A stretch of DNA of 64,000 nucleotides, taken from positions 1 to 64,000 of the forward strand of contig JAXGGA010005825.1 of NCBI GenBank assembly GCA_038373865.1, written 5' to 3'. A model generated the notes under the pieces. The model saw only the letters and a list, made by a program, of their open reading frames with translations, searched no databases and was not told the DNA's origin. Shown here piece after piece: positions 11,821 through 23,337 of this stretch. Numbering within the stretch: position 1 is the first letter of the stretch; each line of letters starts with the position of its first letter. This DNA is from Uloborus plumipes. Its lineage: Eukaryota; Arthropoda; Arachnida; Araneae; Uloboridae. The translations under genes and the position numbers were made by a program.

Positions 11821-12304
11821 GTCAGTTTTCGAGGCTTAACTCTATACGCAAATTTAAACCACTATGTAACTTTAAAGAAGAAGGAACAATTCGTTTGGAA
11901 AATGACCCTATACTCGGCAGCAACCTTTCTTGACTATGAAGAAATAAGCTGAGACCAAGCAAAGCAAGTAGTTCCTTGTGCGGTGTCCGAATTTTGGGTG
12001 AAATTAGACCCTTTCCTTAGAAGCCAGATTAGGTTGTTTCATCTACGCATATGTAGCCTTTTTTTGCCATAATATTCGTAATTTTTTTAATATTTTCAAT
12101 TCTACGAGCGGAGTAGCGCGGAAGCGTACATCCGTATGAATGGAACGCGCCAGCCAATAAGAGTTCACGCACAGTTGGCGATCTCTTCTAATTTGCCAAG
12201 TAACTCTGTTTTTCTTCCGCGCATAGTGACGTCAGTGTCAATTTAAGTTGCAAGCAAGTATAGTATTTCAGTTTTGCGCATAGAGTTAAGCCTTGAAAAT
12301 GGAC
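11821..12304. mobile_element. MITE, 484 bp, TA duplication
   Basis: TIRs of about 33 bp: left GTCAGTTTTCGAGGCTTAAC, right in reverse GTCCATTTTCAAGGCTTAAC. TA flanks both ends (11819-11820 and 12305-12306). The interior includes a GC-richer segment. Probably a Tc1/mariner-type derivative; this is inferred from the TA. Confidence 0.7.
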
Positions 12305-12587
12305 TAAATTTGAGAAATTAATATTTCCTGTTCTAATTAACGAAGAGAAACGCGCAAAAACTTTTTTTCTCAGAAAAAAAAAAATTTCGAACAATGTATA
12401 ACGTTAGGGGTTGGGGAAAAGTTTTCCTTCCTCAATTAGGCGAAGTACACCAAAAAGGAGATACGAAGGAAAATGAAAGACTTTAATTGAAAAAAAAAAA
12501 TGCGATTCGAAAAGAGTAACAGAACGTAAATTTAAAACCTCGCACGAAGCAAAAACTTGGCGAGCGTTTCTGCCGCCAATTGCATTT

Positions 12588-13344
12588 GACAATGACAATG
12601 GGATTGATTTTGGAGCGCTTAGGCATATCGCCTGTAATCTCCTGTGCAATTGATGTCAAGTGGAGCTGACTTTAGTAATGTGTAATATTCAGGAGGAGTA
12701 AGTAGGAAGCTGATTGGGCAAGCCCAAGGAAGCAGTGGTGAGCCAAGATTGGTCAGTTGTTAAGCCGGCGATGTTGTGTCATGACGTGGTGCCGCCTAGC
12801 GCCAAGAGAGGGAAGGTGCCAGATCCTCTTGTAACCCATGGGAGAAAAAATTGGTAAATTGGGTATTACACTTCGGTCAGAGCGTTGGGTATCAGATAAT
12901 TTAAAGGATTAACAATTAGATTTTATGGATAAGTTAATAAAAATATAAAAAGGGAAAAAATTTACATTATTGCGGGAAGGGTGCTGGATAAAAATTAAGA
13001 TCAGCTCTTGGTCTTCGCCTGTGTATCGGATCGCTGTGATCATAAGAAGGTATCATCACCGCTCATTAAGGAGCGGATTTTCCACAAACTGGATTTTGTC
13101 GTAGAATTTTTGCGAAAGTTTAAACATGAAGAATTGGAGCGAGTGAATGCGCAGTCCACTCTCTATGGCTTCGTTCCGAATAAACCAGGGGGAATTAGTG
13201 ATTTGCCTGAGCATTAGGTGCTGGCTTGAGGATAAAATTTTGAAGTTGGTGACAGCTGTCATGCACCAAATGGGGCACGCGTAGGTCAGTAATGGTCTGA
13301 GACATAACTTGTAGATCAGTAGTTTCTTGTCGATGCTTAGGCAC
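12588..13344 (-). mobile_element. 5'-truncated Jockey-like retrotransposon copy, minus strand
   Basis: Flanked by the 12-bp direct repeat ccaattgcattt (12576-12587 and 13345-13356). Read on the minus strand it begins inside the reverse transcriptase thumb region, runs through MTAVTNFKILSSSQHLMLRQ (13056-13262) to a degenerate end, then a 3' UTR ending in cattgtcattgtc. The same 3' UTR and tail occur in the copy at 36120-37390. The coding part is broken: the two copies diverge after QKFYDKIQFVEN. This is a truncated, inactive copy. Confidence 0.9.
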
Positions 13345-13356
13345 CCAATTGCATTT

Positions 13357-14703
13357 CAAAAATTTCTAAGCTAAGGATGCACAGAAAGGAACATAAAAGC
13401 AGAATTAAAAACGGTAGACTGCTCTTACTGTTGTGTAATCAGTGATTGTAACAAAATGAATAAATAAATATCCTGCAAAACCGAAATAAATAGGTTGTAT
13501 TAAGATATTAAGCAAATAATAAGTGTAAACCGTATGGATACTTCCCAACCGGAACTCAAAAATGAAGATTTAAAAATAAATAAGGGGATTTTTACAGAAA
13601 TTATTACACATAGATATAGACTAAACTTTCATAAAATTATGTAAGTGAGCAAAAGAGCGGTGCATATCCGCATTTTATCAGATTCTTCGTATTTTTGGTG
13701 GCTTTTTGGACGCTCGATGTTAAGTCTACGGGAGAAAAATCTTTTTCGCCTGGGGCAGTAAACCGGACGCTTTCAATTTCTTTCGATTTTAAGACAAGTT
13801 GTGAGAATTTGTGACCCTCTCTGAAAATGAAGAGCATCTGAAACTAAAATTTCAAACATTTTTCCCTGGGAAAAACCCTAGTGGATGTGATCAGTTTAAT
13901 TAAAAAATATTTGAATGTTTCTCATAAAAATACAAACTTTGCGCATTTTTTTTTTCATTTCTGTAATAAAGTGTTTATTTGCATATTATTGTAGAGTGAA
14001 ATTCATTGGAAGGTTTTCTTTCTCCTGTTTAGATTAACCCAGATTTAAGGAGTACGATAAAATATTTGTTTCATAATATATTACTGTAAAAGAACAAAAT
14101 GTTGAATGCGTTCTGTGTTAGTTTTTAAGATAGAATTTGAAACGTTTAACTATCATCTTTGAAAATCGAGCGACGAAATTACATATAAATCATCAAAACT
14201 TGATATTTTGTTGCCCTGAAATTTTATCAAAACTATGTCCTAAAATTTTTAAAATCTTCACTCGGACCCCTGATATTAGATATGAAGACAAACAATATTA
14301 AACAAAAACTAAGGGTCTTAAGCAAATTCCGTAGGAGATAGACAGATAGGGGTCATTACAGTTTAGGGTCCGAAATTTCAAATGATTATAAAAACGGAAA
14401 AATAGGCAGATTCTTTTGCCGAATTTCGCTAACATTATTCTTAATGTGAGTATTTGCTTGAAAATGAATAATAAAAAGACAAGGTTCAAAAATTGCCAAT
14501 CGAGTGCGTATTAGACTTTGGAGCTGACACCAACTATTTTCTACAGTTATATTTTGTATTTCGTTATCTCATTTCAAAAGTTTAGACTCAAAATTTAATT
14601 TTAAATTCAAAATCTGAACCGTTAGGAGTAATTAAGAAGTGCAAAAATAGGACCAAACGTCATAACGTGTGTTGTTCTGTTTCGTTTCTTATAAAATAAT
14701 ACA
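13357..14703. other. AT-rich stretch, no gene seen
   Basis: Only short open frames without recognisable motifs; no terminal repeats found. Confidence 0.4.
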
Positions 14704-14707
14704 TTAA

Positions 14708-14924
14708 CCCGTTACCGCCCAGTTATCAATTGGTAGATCACTTCTTTTCAGACTCCTCACTCAAAACAATACATTTTCACAATTTCTTATTCTTATTGGC
14801 TGGTTTCCAGTTGGAAATTGGTTCAATAGGAAACCAGAAAGTGAGAATAAGAAATGATAAAAAAAAGGTATAGTTTTCAGTGAGGTGATCTACTCGTATA
14901 AATTGATCATCGGGCGGTAACGGG
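14708..14924. mobile_element. piggyBac-like MITE, 217 bp
   Basis: Inverted ends CCCGTTACCGCCC / GGGCGGTAACGGG. The left flank is TTAA (14704-14707); the right flank is acaa and would have to be degenerate. A TTAA target and CCC start suggest piggyBac type. The two arms also share ttcttattctcac and yield a hairpin. Confidence 0.55.
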
Positions 14925-15333
14925 ACAATAAGGAAACAAAATCAGGTACACACTTTCGTAAATTGCAAAAATAAATAAATAAATATTAGTTTCCTCTTTT
15001 CATAATCAATCATATACATTGTGCTCCTAAAGTGTTCCTGCACATGAAAAATTTGTAGTAAAATCAAAGTGCCTGGAACTATATTTGTATCACATAGTCT
15101 TAGAGTTGAATTATATAGTACTTAATGTTATTCTTGTTAGTCTTACGGCCATGCCAGTACACAACTTGACAAAAGTGTCATCAATACCGAAATTTCCCCC
15201 AAAGTGGACAAAAAATAGTACTTACTAAAAACGTAGTTTAAAGTTCATTAAGAATTGATTAATACCGAGTGAATTATCGCAGAAATGACTTTTGCGACAT
15301 TTTAAGTTAAGAACAACATTGAAAATTTAACTT

Positions 15334-15490
15334 TTTATCACAGCAGCCGAAAGCAACCAGTTTTTTTTCGAACTGCATGCTATATTTTAATAACTTTTCC
15401 CAATCCTCAATTTCATAGGAATTCACTGAAGTACTGCCTGTCAGTGCGAAAGCGTCTCATCTAGTCCTTTGGTATATCTTGTCAAATTTT
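15334..15490. repeat. Dispersed repeat shared with 39912-40072
   Basis: About 155 bp, from ctttttatcacagcagcc through cagtgcgaaagcg, match between the two places. No ends can be defined. At the second site it is bordered on both sides by the AGGGTAAGTGCTCC terminal sequence of another element. Confidence 0.7.
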
Positions 15491-15551
15491 AAAAAAACAA
15501 GCTTTTATCTTACTGAGAGGCTTGTGTGAAATCAGTGGTAAATGTCGCACT

Positions 15552-15941
15552 TCAGCCTTGGGGCCCTACTCTCATTGTATCGTCAATATAATCGATACCG
15601 AGAATACAATTTTTTTGTGCCCTTGACATCACATCTCGTGAGACGCGAATAGTCCCTAATCTCAAAGTCACTTCTAAGTTTAGGCATCTAGATTGGCAGC
15701 CGAGAAGTCTGCGACAGGGTAAGAAGACGTGAATTGTCTCGGCAGTGAGAAGCTGTTTGTTTATTCCATTTTTTCGCAAAGCGGAGTGTGCCATAATGTT
15801 TATAAGTTCTGAAAATGCGGTTAAGTATGTTTTTACATTGAGAGTTAAGATTTTGTCTGTATTTTGAGTTTGAATTTGGGAGAGGAATCCATTTATCGGC
15901 AGTAATTGGAACCCTGCAACTTGCCGATTATCTATAATCAT
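15552..15941 (-). pseudogene. Possible Ty3/gypsy retropepsin relic
   Basis: An open frame of 129 codons whose C-terminal half (EVTLRLGTIRVSRDVM..NCILGIDYIDD) resembles the end of gypsy-type aspartic proteases, where a conserved ILGxDF(L/I) motif closes the domain. No clear catalytic D(T/S)G is visible upstream and no reverse transcriptase follows. The call rests on one motif and could be wrong; the frame may be fortuitous. Confidence 0.3.
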
Positions 15942-16684
15942 CTTATTTTACTGAATAATTGGCCAAAATTTTGCAAATTGAAATTACTTTAAAGTGTGCC
16001 CAAAACTTGAATTTATATCTCAACCTAAGCAGGGTGTCGATCTAACCCAGGGGGGGGGGGGGGTTCATTGTCTTTAATAAAATATTCCATTTTCTATCAG
16101 GGGGGGGGAGGCATTTCGTGTTCTTCGTATCGTATTTAAGTTTAATTTTTTCTCACAGAATAATTGAATCATTGTTTTTCAGGTCTTAAACTGATAGCAA
16201 AAGCCTAAAACATGAATTTGTTTCTTTCAATTCTTAAACATAGTGTTTTAAATGCATTTTTGAAAAAAGATCCGCAGACATGCGATTTAGGATCTCCATT
16301 TTTCTCTTCTGCATTACCCCAAAAATAGGGACTTGTACTTAATATTTAGAGAGTGAATATATATCTCTTATTCCGAAAAGGACAAAATATCGCGAAAAGC
16401 AAAACTGAGTCTATCAAAATCATTGCCGAAAGAATAGCACATGCACTAATTTTTACCCCTCTCAAACAACAAATGTTTTAAATACACATTTTGAAAAAGT
16501 GATACCCACACATAGGACACGACTTTGTAGGACATTGAGCACGAGCTATATGTGCTGCCCCCCCCCCCTCCAACAAAAAAACAATGTAATGAAGTAGTAA
16601 AATATTTTGAACTTGCGAAAATTGGAAATGGACAAGCGTTTTTGCCTTGATTCTCATTTTTGAAGACTTATATAAAAATTAATA
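15942..16684. other. Stretch with poly-G and poly-C tracts, no gene seen
   Basis: Contains long G or C runs (about 16051, 16101 and 16558) but no repeat ends or coding sequence I can support. Confidence 0.4.
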
Positions 16685-17389
16685 AGGGAAAGTTGGGTAA
16701 AACCGGGTAGTCGGGAGCAAACCAGGTACCCCCTTCTAGCCTCTGTATGCGCTGCAACCGCTTGAAAAACAGAAGAACTACCTTCCACCTCGATGAAGAA
16801 GCAGTGCCGATTGCATCAGAACGCAATAGACACGCTTATCTCGTTCCTGTGAAGGAACGAGATAATCTGTGTTCTATTTGAGTGGTTTTTGCTTACGATT
16901 TTTGAGCAAAACAAAATCGAATTGGACTACGTTCCTGTTTCTGCAAGAATAAAGGTATGTAGCTCTCTTTGTACAGAATTTAATTACCTTCATTATCATT
17001 GTAAGTATTTGTCTGTCGCGTTCTGTATAGTCATTTGACGCCATGTCTTATGAAAATTTTATGTGCGGGGGGAATCCGGATACTAACCGAGGGGCAAAAC
17101 CGTGTACCTGGTTTCATCCCTTGATTTTTAAAACATAATAAGTCTATTATACACTGCTCGACATGAAAAATGCAACACCAAGAAGGAGTGGTCAGAAATT
17201 GATGAAATTTGGTAAGAAGACAGAGACAGCATGGAACAATAAGTGATATTTATTTCAAAATAAATAAGCAAAATTTAGAGCGAGGACGGCGTCGGCTCAG
17301 TAAGAAGTAGGACCACCGCGGACAGCGATGCACGAAGAAACACGTCTAGGCATGGAGTCAATAAGCCTGCGGATGGTGTCCATTCCCTT

Positions 17390-18214
17390 TCAACCATTTG
17401 CCACAGTTCGTCCTCTGAACGAAAGGTTCTGCAAACGGCGTCCAATCACGTCCCACACATGTTCGATTGGTGACAAGTCAGGAAAGCATCTGTACACCTC
17501 GTAGAGCATGTTGGCTGATTCGAGCACTGTGAGGCCGGACGTTATCCTGTTGAAAAATTGCATCCTGAAGGTAGGGGATTGCCAGTACATTATCTACATA
17601 TCGAATACGAACTAGAGGTGATACGGAATTGTATGCAATAGCGCCCCAAACCATTATGCCACAGTTACTGCCGGATTCGATCTTTCTCCACGTCGACGCC
17701 ACACACGTATGCGATGACTATCGCTGGACAAACAGAAGCGGGATTCATCTGAGAACACTACGGTTTGCCATTCTGCCATCCACGCCGCTCTGGTCCGGCA
17801 CCATTCCAAACGTTGGAGTCTGTGTTGTGAGGTCAATGGCAGTCTTCTTAGCGGGCGCCGTGATTGCAGGCCACGTTGACGGGAAATGGTTCTGGTCGAC
17901 ACAGGAACATCCAGGGTACCTTGCACGTGTTGCAGAATCGACGTACAAGTGACTTGCGGGTCCGCCACAGCTTGTCGGTGAATCCGTCGATTCAAGCGGT
18001 CTGACGTCACTCTGGCTGCACCTGTACCCCTCAATGTGACTACATTTCCTCTTTCCAACCATCTTCGACACAGCCGATGCACAGTGCTTGCATCCATGTG
18101 GGTATCAGCTGCAATTTGACGTATGGACCAACCTCCCCTTCTCAGTTCGATCACCATACCCCTTGTAAAGTCGTCTATATGCTGGAAGTGTCTTCGTTGA
18201 GGACGGCGTGGCAT
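17390..18214 (-). pseudogene. Tc1-like transposase with frameshift and small deletion
   Basis: Starts MPRRPQRRHFQHIDDFTRG at 18214. Paired helix-turn-helix segments (GWSIRQIAADTHMDASTVHR; STRTISRQRGLQSRRP) precede the DDE domain. Catalytic motifs are VVFSDESRF, FQQDNVRPHSA and DLSPIEHVWDVIGRR. The frame changes around 17654-17702, after the first aspartate, and again before DLSPIEHVWD. Between the second aspartate and the glutamate about 9-10 residues of the usual 34-residue spacing are lost, which removes part of the catalytic core. Non-functional. Confidence 0.92.
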
Positions 18215-18425
18215 TTCCTCCTATCACACGTATCCTTCGAGACAAAAACCAAATTTCTCCGATAATTAGTCTGGCAGAAAAACCAACATGAACATAGCCC
18301 ACTTTTCAACTTCATTCTCTTATATCTTACTTCACGTGCGTCGGAGAGCTGCGCATTTCATATCATTTGCATAACTCAGTCACGTGCGTCTACGGTAAAA
18401 TTTGCATGAATTTCTGACCACTCCT

Positions 18426-19482
18426 CCCAGACAACACAAAGACATACACTGGACATCCAGAAGCCGTCATTCATAGGATTCTCTGATTTCCGCAGGAGAT
18501 CCCAAATTTACCGAAAAACGTCTTGCAGACGTCCGCAGGTGATCCAAAATCCACTTTTTTTACGTCCACAGGACGTTTTAAACGGACATTTTCAGGAAAA
18601 CTGCAGGATTATCAGGGGACACTCTAAATCTGACGCACGTCCTGCGGGCATCCTTAAGACTACTGCTGGACTGTCATAGGATGCTCTGACGTCCTTTGCA
18701 GATCCGTCTGGCCTTCCTTTGCCCATCCCTTTTTATCCTAAGTAGGTCGTCTGGACGTCCTTTGACTATCCTTTTCAATAGTTTTTAAATCCTCTGGCCG
18801 TCCATTTCAATCCTTATAGATTCCTCTGACCATCCTTTTCAATCCTTTATAAATCATATCTAACCATCCTTTTCCATTCTTTACAGATGGATTATTTTTA
18901 ATTCATACTTTCAACCAGTCCGCCCCGCCTTCATATTTTAGCTTCAACACAGGAAAAAACAACAAGCTTTTTTACTTTATTCTGTAAACTATTAACATTA
19001 ACTATGTCGTAACCTAAAATGCATTTCAAGCTAAACTGTTTTTTCTTAAAGATCGTACTAAAATTTCTTTTGAAAAGAATTTTCTATTCAACAAATATCC
19101 TATTGCTGCATTGGTTTAATGTTTATCCTTCAAAAACAATTTTAAACACAAACATGTGTAATAGTTAGACTCACCTTGGCAAATTTATAGCATAAAAGCT
19201 CAACACGAGACAGAGAACATGCCGCACGTTTCGAAATGGTGGTATAAAAATATTCGCGATGCCGGGCGACAGCATGGGTGCTATGCTAGCGCGCATGTGC
19301 TGAAAACCGGCTTTTAGTAGTTCGTCTTGTATGTGATACCAGCTGGATGTCCATCTACACTTAGATGTGGGATTTTCAAATTTCGAGAAAACTCGTCCCA
19401 CGATCCTTCGAATAGGATTTGTCCTATATAGGATTTGTGGGGTACTTATAGGACATCCTGCGGACGTATGTGGTTATCTGGG
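18426..19482. mobile_element. Unclassified 1.06-kb element inside the Tc1 inverted repeat
   Basis: It separates gaccactcct from cttcttggtgttgc, which are contiguous in the left TIR of the host. Ends: CCCAGACAACACA and the reverse complement CCCAGATAACCACA. The interior repeats ggacgtcc-like words (ggacgtcc, gacatcctgcggac, ctggacgtcctttg) many times near the left end and again at the right end. The TSD is very short, about 2 bp (CT), so boundaries carry 1-2 bp uncertainty. No coding sequence. Superfamily unknown. Confidence 0.7.
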
Positions 19483-19584
19483 CTTCTTGGTGTTGCATTT
19501 TCAGTGTCGAGCAGTGTATAATGAAAAACAATTTTTATTTAACCAAATTATTTTACAATGAAGTTTCAAGACAAGATATATTAA

Positions 19585-19938
19585 CCATCGAATCTAACAG
19601 CTTCGGATCCCGAACAAATCAATTTACCCTGCAGTTCTAAATCCATGTCTCCTAACCCTAAACCTATTCTAGATGCATCATTCAGTGTTTCAACTTCCGT
19701 ATTAATGCCTCCACCGTACACTGAGGGAAAGACAAGGGCGAAGGAGGACAAAAGAAAAGGCAAAACTGTAATTTTGACGGGCTCCCCATACAAACGTCAA
19801 CTTCAATCTACACTAGAAGCGAAGAAAAAGAAAAATGATAATAAGAAGACCAAAGGAGGACACAAAAAAAAACCTGATGGAAAGAAAAATGAATCAAAGA
19901 AAAGGCAACAGCAAAAAATTAAGTCTAAAGACAGTTAA
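19585..19938 (+). pseudogene. C-terminal fragment of a pogo/Tigger-type transposase
   Basis: The open frame runs from just after a stop at 19582-19584. The segment KRKGKTVILTGSPYKRQL followed by a long lysine-rich tail resembles the region after the DDE domain in pogo/Tigger transposases, where an RKxGKxxILTxTP-like sequence occurs. The catalytic domain is not preserved in the remaining element. Assignment is by motif only. Confidence 0.55.
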
Positions 19939-20474
19939 ACTAACTTACAGCTCATTAATGTGTCCTGTTATACTAATTATGATATTTTATGACAGCAGTT
20001 AACATATATTGCTAAATAAAACTTGAATTTTTTGGAAACTTTTAAATTTTTTATTTTCCCATAGCAATAACATATCTACCCAGTTTTACCCCACTAGTGG
20101 GGCAAAAGCGGGAAAAATGACTTTTTTTACAAAAAAATTTGTAAAAATTCAGAAAAAAAAAACTGAAATGTTTTCAAGACTGCGGTTCCATTAACAGATA
20201 AGTAGAGCATATTTTTGCCAAATTTTGTTCCTCTATGTTAAAAACTGAGTTTTGGGAGCCTTCAAACCTTAGGTACCAGGTTTTACCCTACTTTCCCCTA
20301 CATAAATTTCAACAATTTGTTGAGTAATAGAATTTTTTGGTGGTATTTCTTGCAGAAAATAATTGTTTGCATTGAATTTAAAACATAAGTTATGCTTTAA
20401 AATCGTCTTTTTATTCTCCGGACAGCAAATGTAAGCAAATTTTGAAAATGACCCATAAGAACATTTAGAAATAC

Positions 20475-20513
20475 GATTCAAGTACTTGGTTGCAGTTCTT
20501 GATCAGGAAAACT

Positions 20514-20547
<34 letters not shown>

Positions 20548-20692
20548 GATACACTTAGTTTGTCCACCAGTTTCCTAAAACTTTTACTGCGTATTAGTAT
20601 CGGTTGCTTATTGCATTCTCATTTTCATCTTCCGGAAGTTACTGTGTCCCGTGTAACCGCCTGTCCCAAGCTGCAAATTGGCGGAAACAAGA
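20475..20692. repeat. Family C, copy 1, 5' end
   Basis: Starts near ttggttgcagttcttgat and continues tttgtccaccagtttcc, matching 43225 and 46325. Copy 1 is then interrupted by the foldback at 20701 and the larger foldbacks up to about 28860. A long T run lies at 20516-20540. Confidence 0.65.
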
Positions 20693-20700
20693 TTGTACAA

Positions 20701-21339
20701 TAGGGTGGGGCGAAAAATAAAAAGTTTTTCAGATGAACTTCTAATAGTTGCCAAAAGTTGTCCTTGGTGATAGTTCGCTTTTAGTGCAAAATTTGAGAAA
20801 AATCGGTTAATATCTTCAGGGGGCGCTGAGATCGTAAAGTTTTACCATAGCTTTGTTATGGATTTTATGGTTAAAATATCAAAAAGAATGCCTTTAGCTA
20901 GTCTCTTTGCGTTTTTTATTACTCAAAAGATGTTTTCATACATTAAAAGCATATGAAATGACTCACAAACATTATTTTAAATGATATACTTATATTTAGA
21001 AAAAATCACTTTTTTCTCACGTTTTTGTTTCTTTTTAAGTGCTTGAAATATAAATATATCATATAAAATATTTTTTGTGAGTTATTTCATATGCTTTGAA
21101 TGCATGAATATATTTTTTGAGTAAAAAAATGCAATGAGATTAGCTAACGGCATTGTTTTTCATATTTTAACCATAAAATCCATAACAAAGCTATGGTAAA
21201 ACTTTGCGATCGCAGCGCCCCCTGAAGATATTAACCGATTTTTCTCAAATTTTGCACAAAAGCTAACTATCACCAAAGACAACTTTTGGCAACTATTAGA
21301 AGTTGATCTGAAAAACTTTTTATTTTTCGCCCCACCCTA
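20701..21339. mobile_element. Foldback MITE, 639 bp, arms about 290 bp
   Basis: Ends TAGGGTGGGGCGAAAAATAA and its reverse complement. The two arms pair almost throughout: gggggcgctgag with the reverse of cagcgccccctg, and ccatagctttgttatgg in both arms. Both flanks read ttgtacaa (20693-20700 and 21340-21347). This may be an 8-bp palindromic TSD, or part of a longer TIR with a TA target. Non-coding. Confidence 0.85.
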
Positions 21340-21355
21340 TTGTACAATAAGGCCA

Positions 21356-23072
21356 TACCTTACATTTTTGTATTGCGTTCAAATTAAGCTCATCAATTTT
21401 ACCCCTTGAGGTAATCCAAAGTCTCAGTTTTTAGATTTTTATCTCTATTGTTTTTTCATTTGTGAGACTTTGAACTTTGGAAAAACCCTCGTTTTTCACA
21501 TAAATGGGACCATAACTCGGCATCAAATATAAATAGAACGATTTGGTAAATGGCATTTTAAAGTACGTTAGTTGCCGTTTAATCTGGTATGCGATATGAC
21601 AAACTTCACAAATTTATTTTTTTTTAAATGAAATTTAAAATTAAAATTTATCGAAAAACTTGCTATGAATTTTTTTCAAAAAATTTTCAAAAAATCTTGT
21701 GTATTTTACTTTTGTTTGCAAATTTTTGTTTAAGATCTCAATGGGATCATATTTTTTGAATTTTTTAATAAAACTGTATAGGAGTAAAATGATATTTTTT
21801 AGATTCTATCTATTAAGATTCTATCTATTTAAATACTAAGTTCTCTTGCTTGTGATGGTCTAAAAAGTAGTTAGTAAACATGAATATGCTTGAAGTGAGC
21901 TGGCATGAACTTGTAGATTGGTCTCCCCTGCACAACCACTCCTTATTATTTCAAAAATGTTCAAAATGTTTTTTTTTAAAAACTCTTTGATACAAAATGC
22001 ATAGTAAACTTATTTAAAGTTGGTAAATGGGTTTCCAGGCGAAGCATCCCCTCCCCCACCCAAATATACCAATAACACTGTACTAAAAAGACGTCTGCCC
22101 TGGGAATTGATTTGAGGACTATTTTCACCCTAGGTATATATTGTTTTTCAAACGAAGTGTTTCTTTTTCAATCCGACCTCCACAAAGTGCACTTCATTTC
22201 AATATCTGAATTTATACTTATGATTCATTTCATCCCTTATCCCAGCACCAATCTTCTATTTTGGAAGGAGAAAAAAAAAAGGGTTTGCCCGAAGATCATA
22301 GCAAATAGAAAAATAGCATTGTTTCCCCTTGTTCTCATAATGTTATCCATTTTTTGTCACAAAAAACTGAAAAGAAATCGAAGTATCAGATCATACATCA
22401 GTCCCCATAACCTCCTTTCCTTTCTCTTATTGGACAAAGCTCATGAGCTAATTAGAAAGAGTAACAAACCGAACGAACTGAAACACTACCATACATCAGC
22501 AGAGACTAAGGCTTTGAAATGGGGGGAGGGGGGATGATAAAAAAATAAGTCTGAAGGGGGAAGGTAACGTAAGGGGGGGGGGAGTAATCTGTAAAGAAGG
22601 TAAACAACATGAGAGGTTATGCTCAAATAAGCAGTGTTTGTTTAATCTATAATTGATTTTAATATATGTACTATATAGATATATCTTGCTGCATTACTTT
22701 CCTTTACAACAAACTGAAAACGAAAACAAACAATTAATAAAAATTAAATAACAGCTGCACCATAGATGTTGTGGAAAGACAGTTATAGGGACAGACATAT
22801 GATCTGATACTTTGATTTCTTTTCAGTTTATCGCGAACAGAATAGGAAAAAAATGAGAACAAGGAAAATTAGTGCAAACCATTTCTTTCCACCCTCCAAA
22901 ATTGAAGATTGTTGCTGGGGTACAAGATGAAATGAATCATTAGTTAAATTTCAGATATAAAATAGAAGTTGTGAAGTTCAGATCGAAAAAGAAACACTTC
23001 GTCTGAAAAACAACGTATACCTTGGGTGAAAAATATCCTCAATTCAGTCCCCAGGTTAGACGTCGTATTAAG
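21356..23072. mobile_element. Family A foldback 1, both ends truncated
   Basis: The left arm begins inside family A (ttacatttttgtattgcg) and runs to about 22540. A middle segment includes cagtgtttgtttaatc and the start of an inverted right arm, which stops at gacgtcgtatta. The next family A copy begins directly at 23073. Remains of the short reading frame described at 27209 are present in both arms (minus strand about 22345, plus strand about 22853), both damaged. Confidence 0.75.
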
Positions 23073-23337
23073 GGTCATTTCATGTCAAGTAATCCAACGT
23101 TTTTTACCTTACGTTTTTGTATTTCTTTCAAATTTGGCTTATCAATTGTTCCTTTGGAAGCAATCAAAAGAATCAATTTTTGGATTTTTATCTCTTTTAT
23201 TTTTTTATTTATGAGACTTTGAACTTCGGAAAAACCCTTGTTTTATCATATCTGCTTGAACATACTCAGCACCAAATACAGATGGAACGATTTGGTAAAC
23301 GGCATTTTAAAGTACGTTAGTTGCCGTTTAATCTGAT

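Larger units (their letters stand above)
17152..19516 (-). mobile_element. Tc1-like transposon, minus strand, itself interrupted
   Basis: TA flanks both ends. The termini are CACTGCTCGACATG at the left and CAGTGTCGAGCAGTG at the right. Inner TIR sequence (tgcaacaccaagaag, gagtggtcagaaatt) is present at both ends, but the right TIR is split by the insertion at 18426-19482. Without it the element is about 1.3 kb, normal for Tc1. It lies inside the pogo-like element. Confidence 0.92.
16685..20298 (+). mobile_element. pogo-like DNA transposon relic hosting a Tc1 element
   Basis: Left end AGGGAAAGTTGGGTAAAACC after TA (16683-16684); right end, read in reverse, GGGGAAAGTAGGGTAAAACC, before TA (20299-20300). 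Inside, similar subterminal sequence recurs (aaaccaggtac, ggggcaaaaccg, cccagttttacccc). After removing the nested Tc1 element, only about 1.25 kb remains, including a lysine-rich C-terminal transposase fragment at 19585-19938. TA target and transposase tail together suggest the pogo branch of Tc1/mariner. Confidence 0.7.

Noticed and set aside
17629..17952. Plus-strand 107-codon frame
   Set aside because: Shadow of the Tc1 transposase on the opposite strand.
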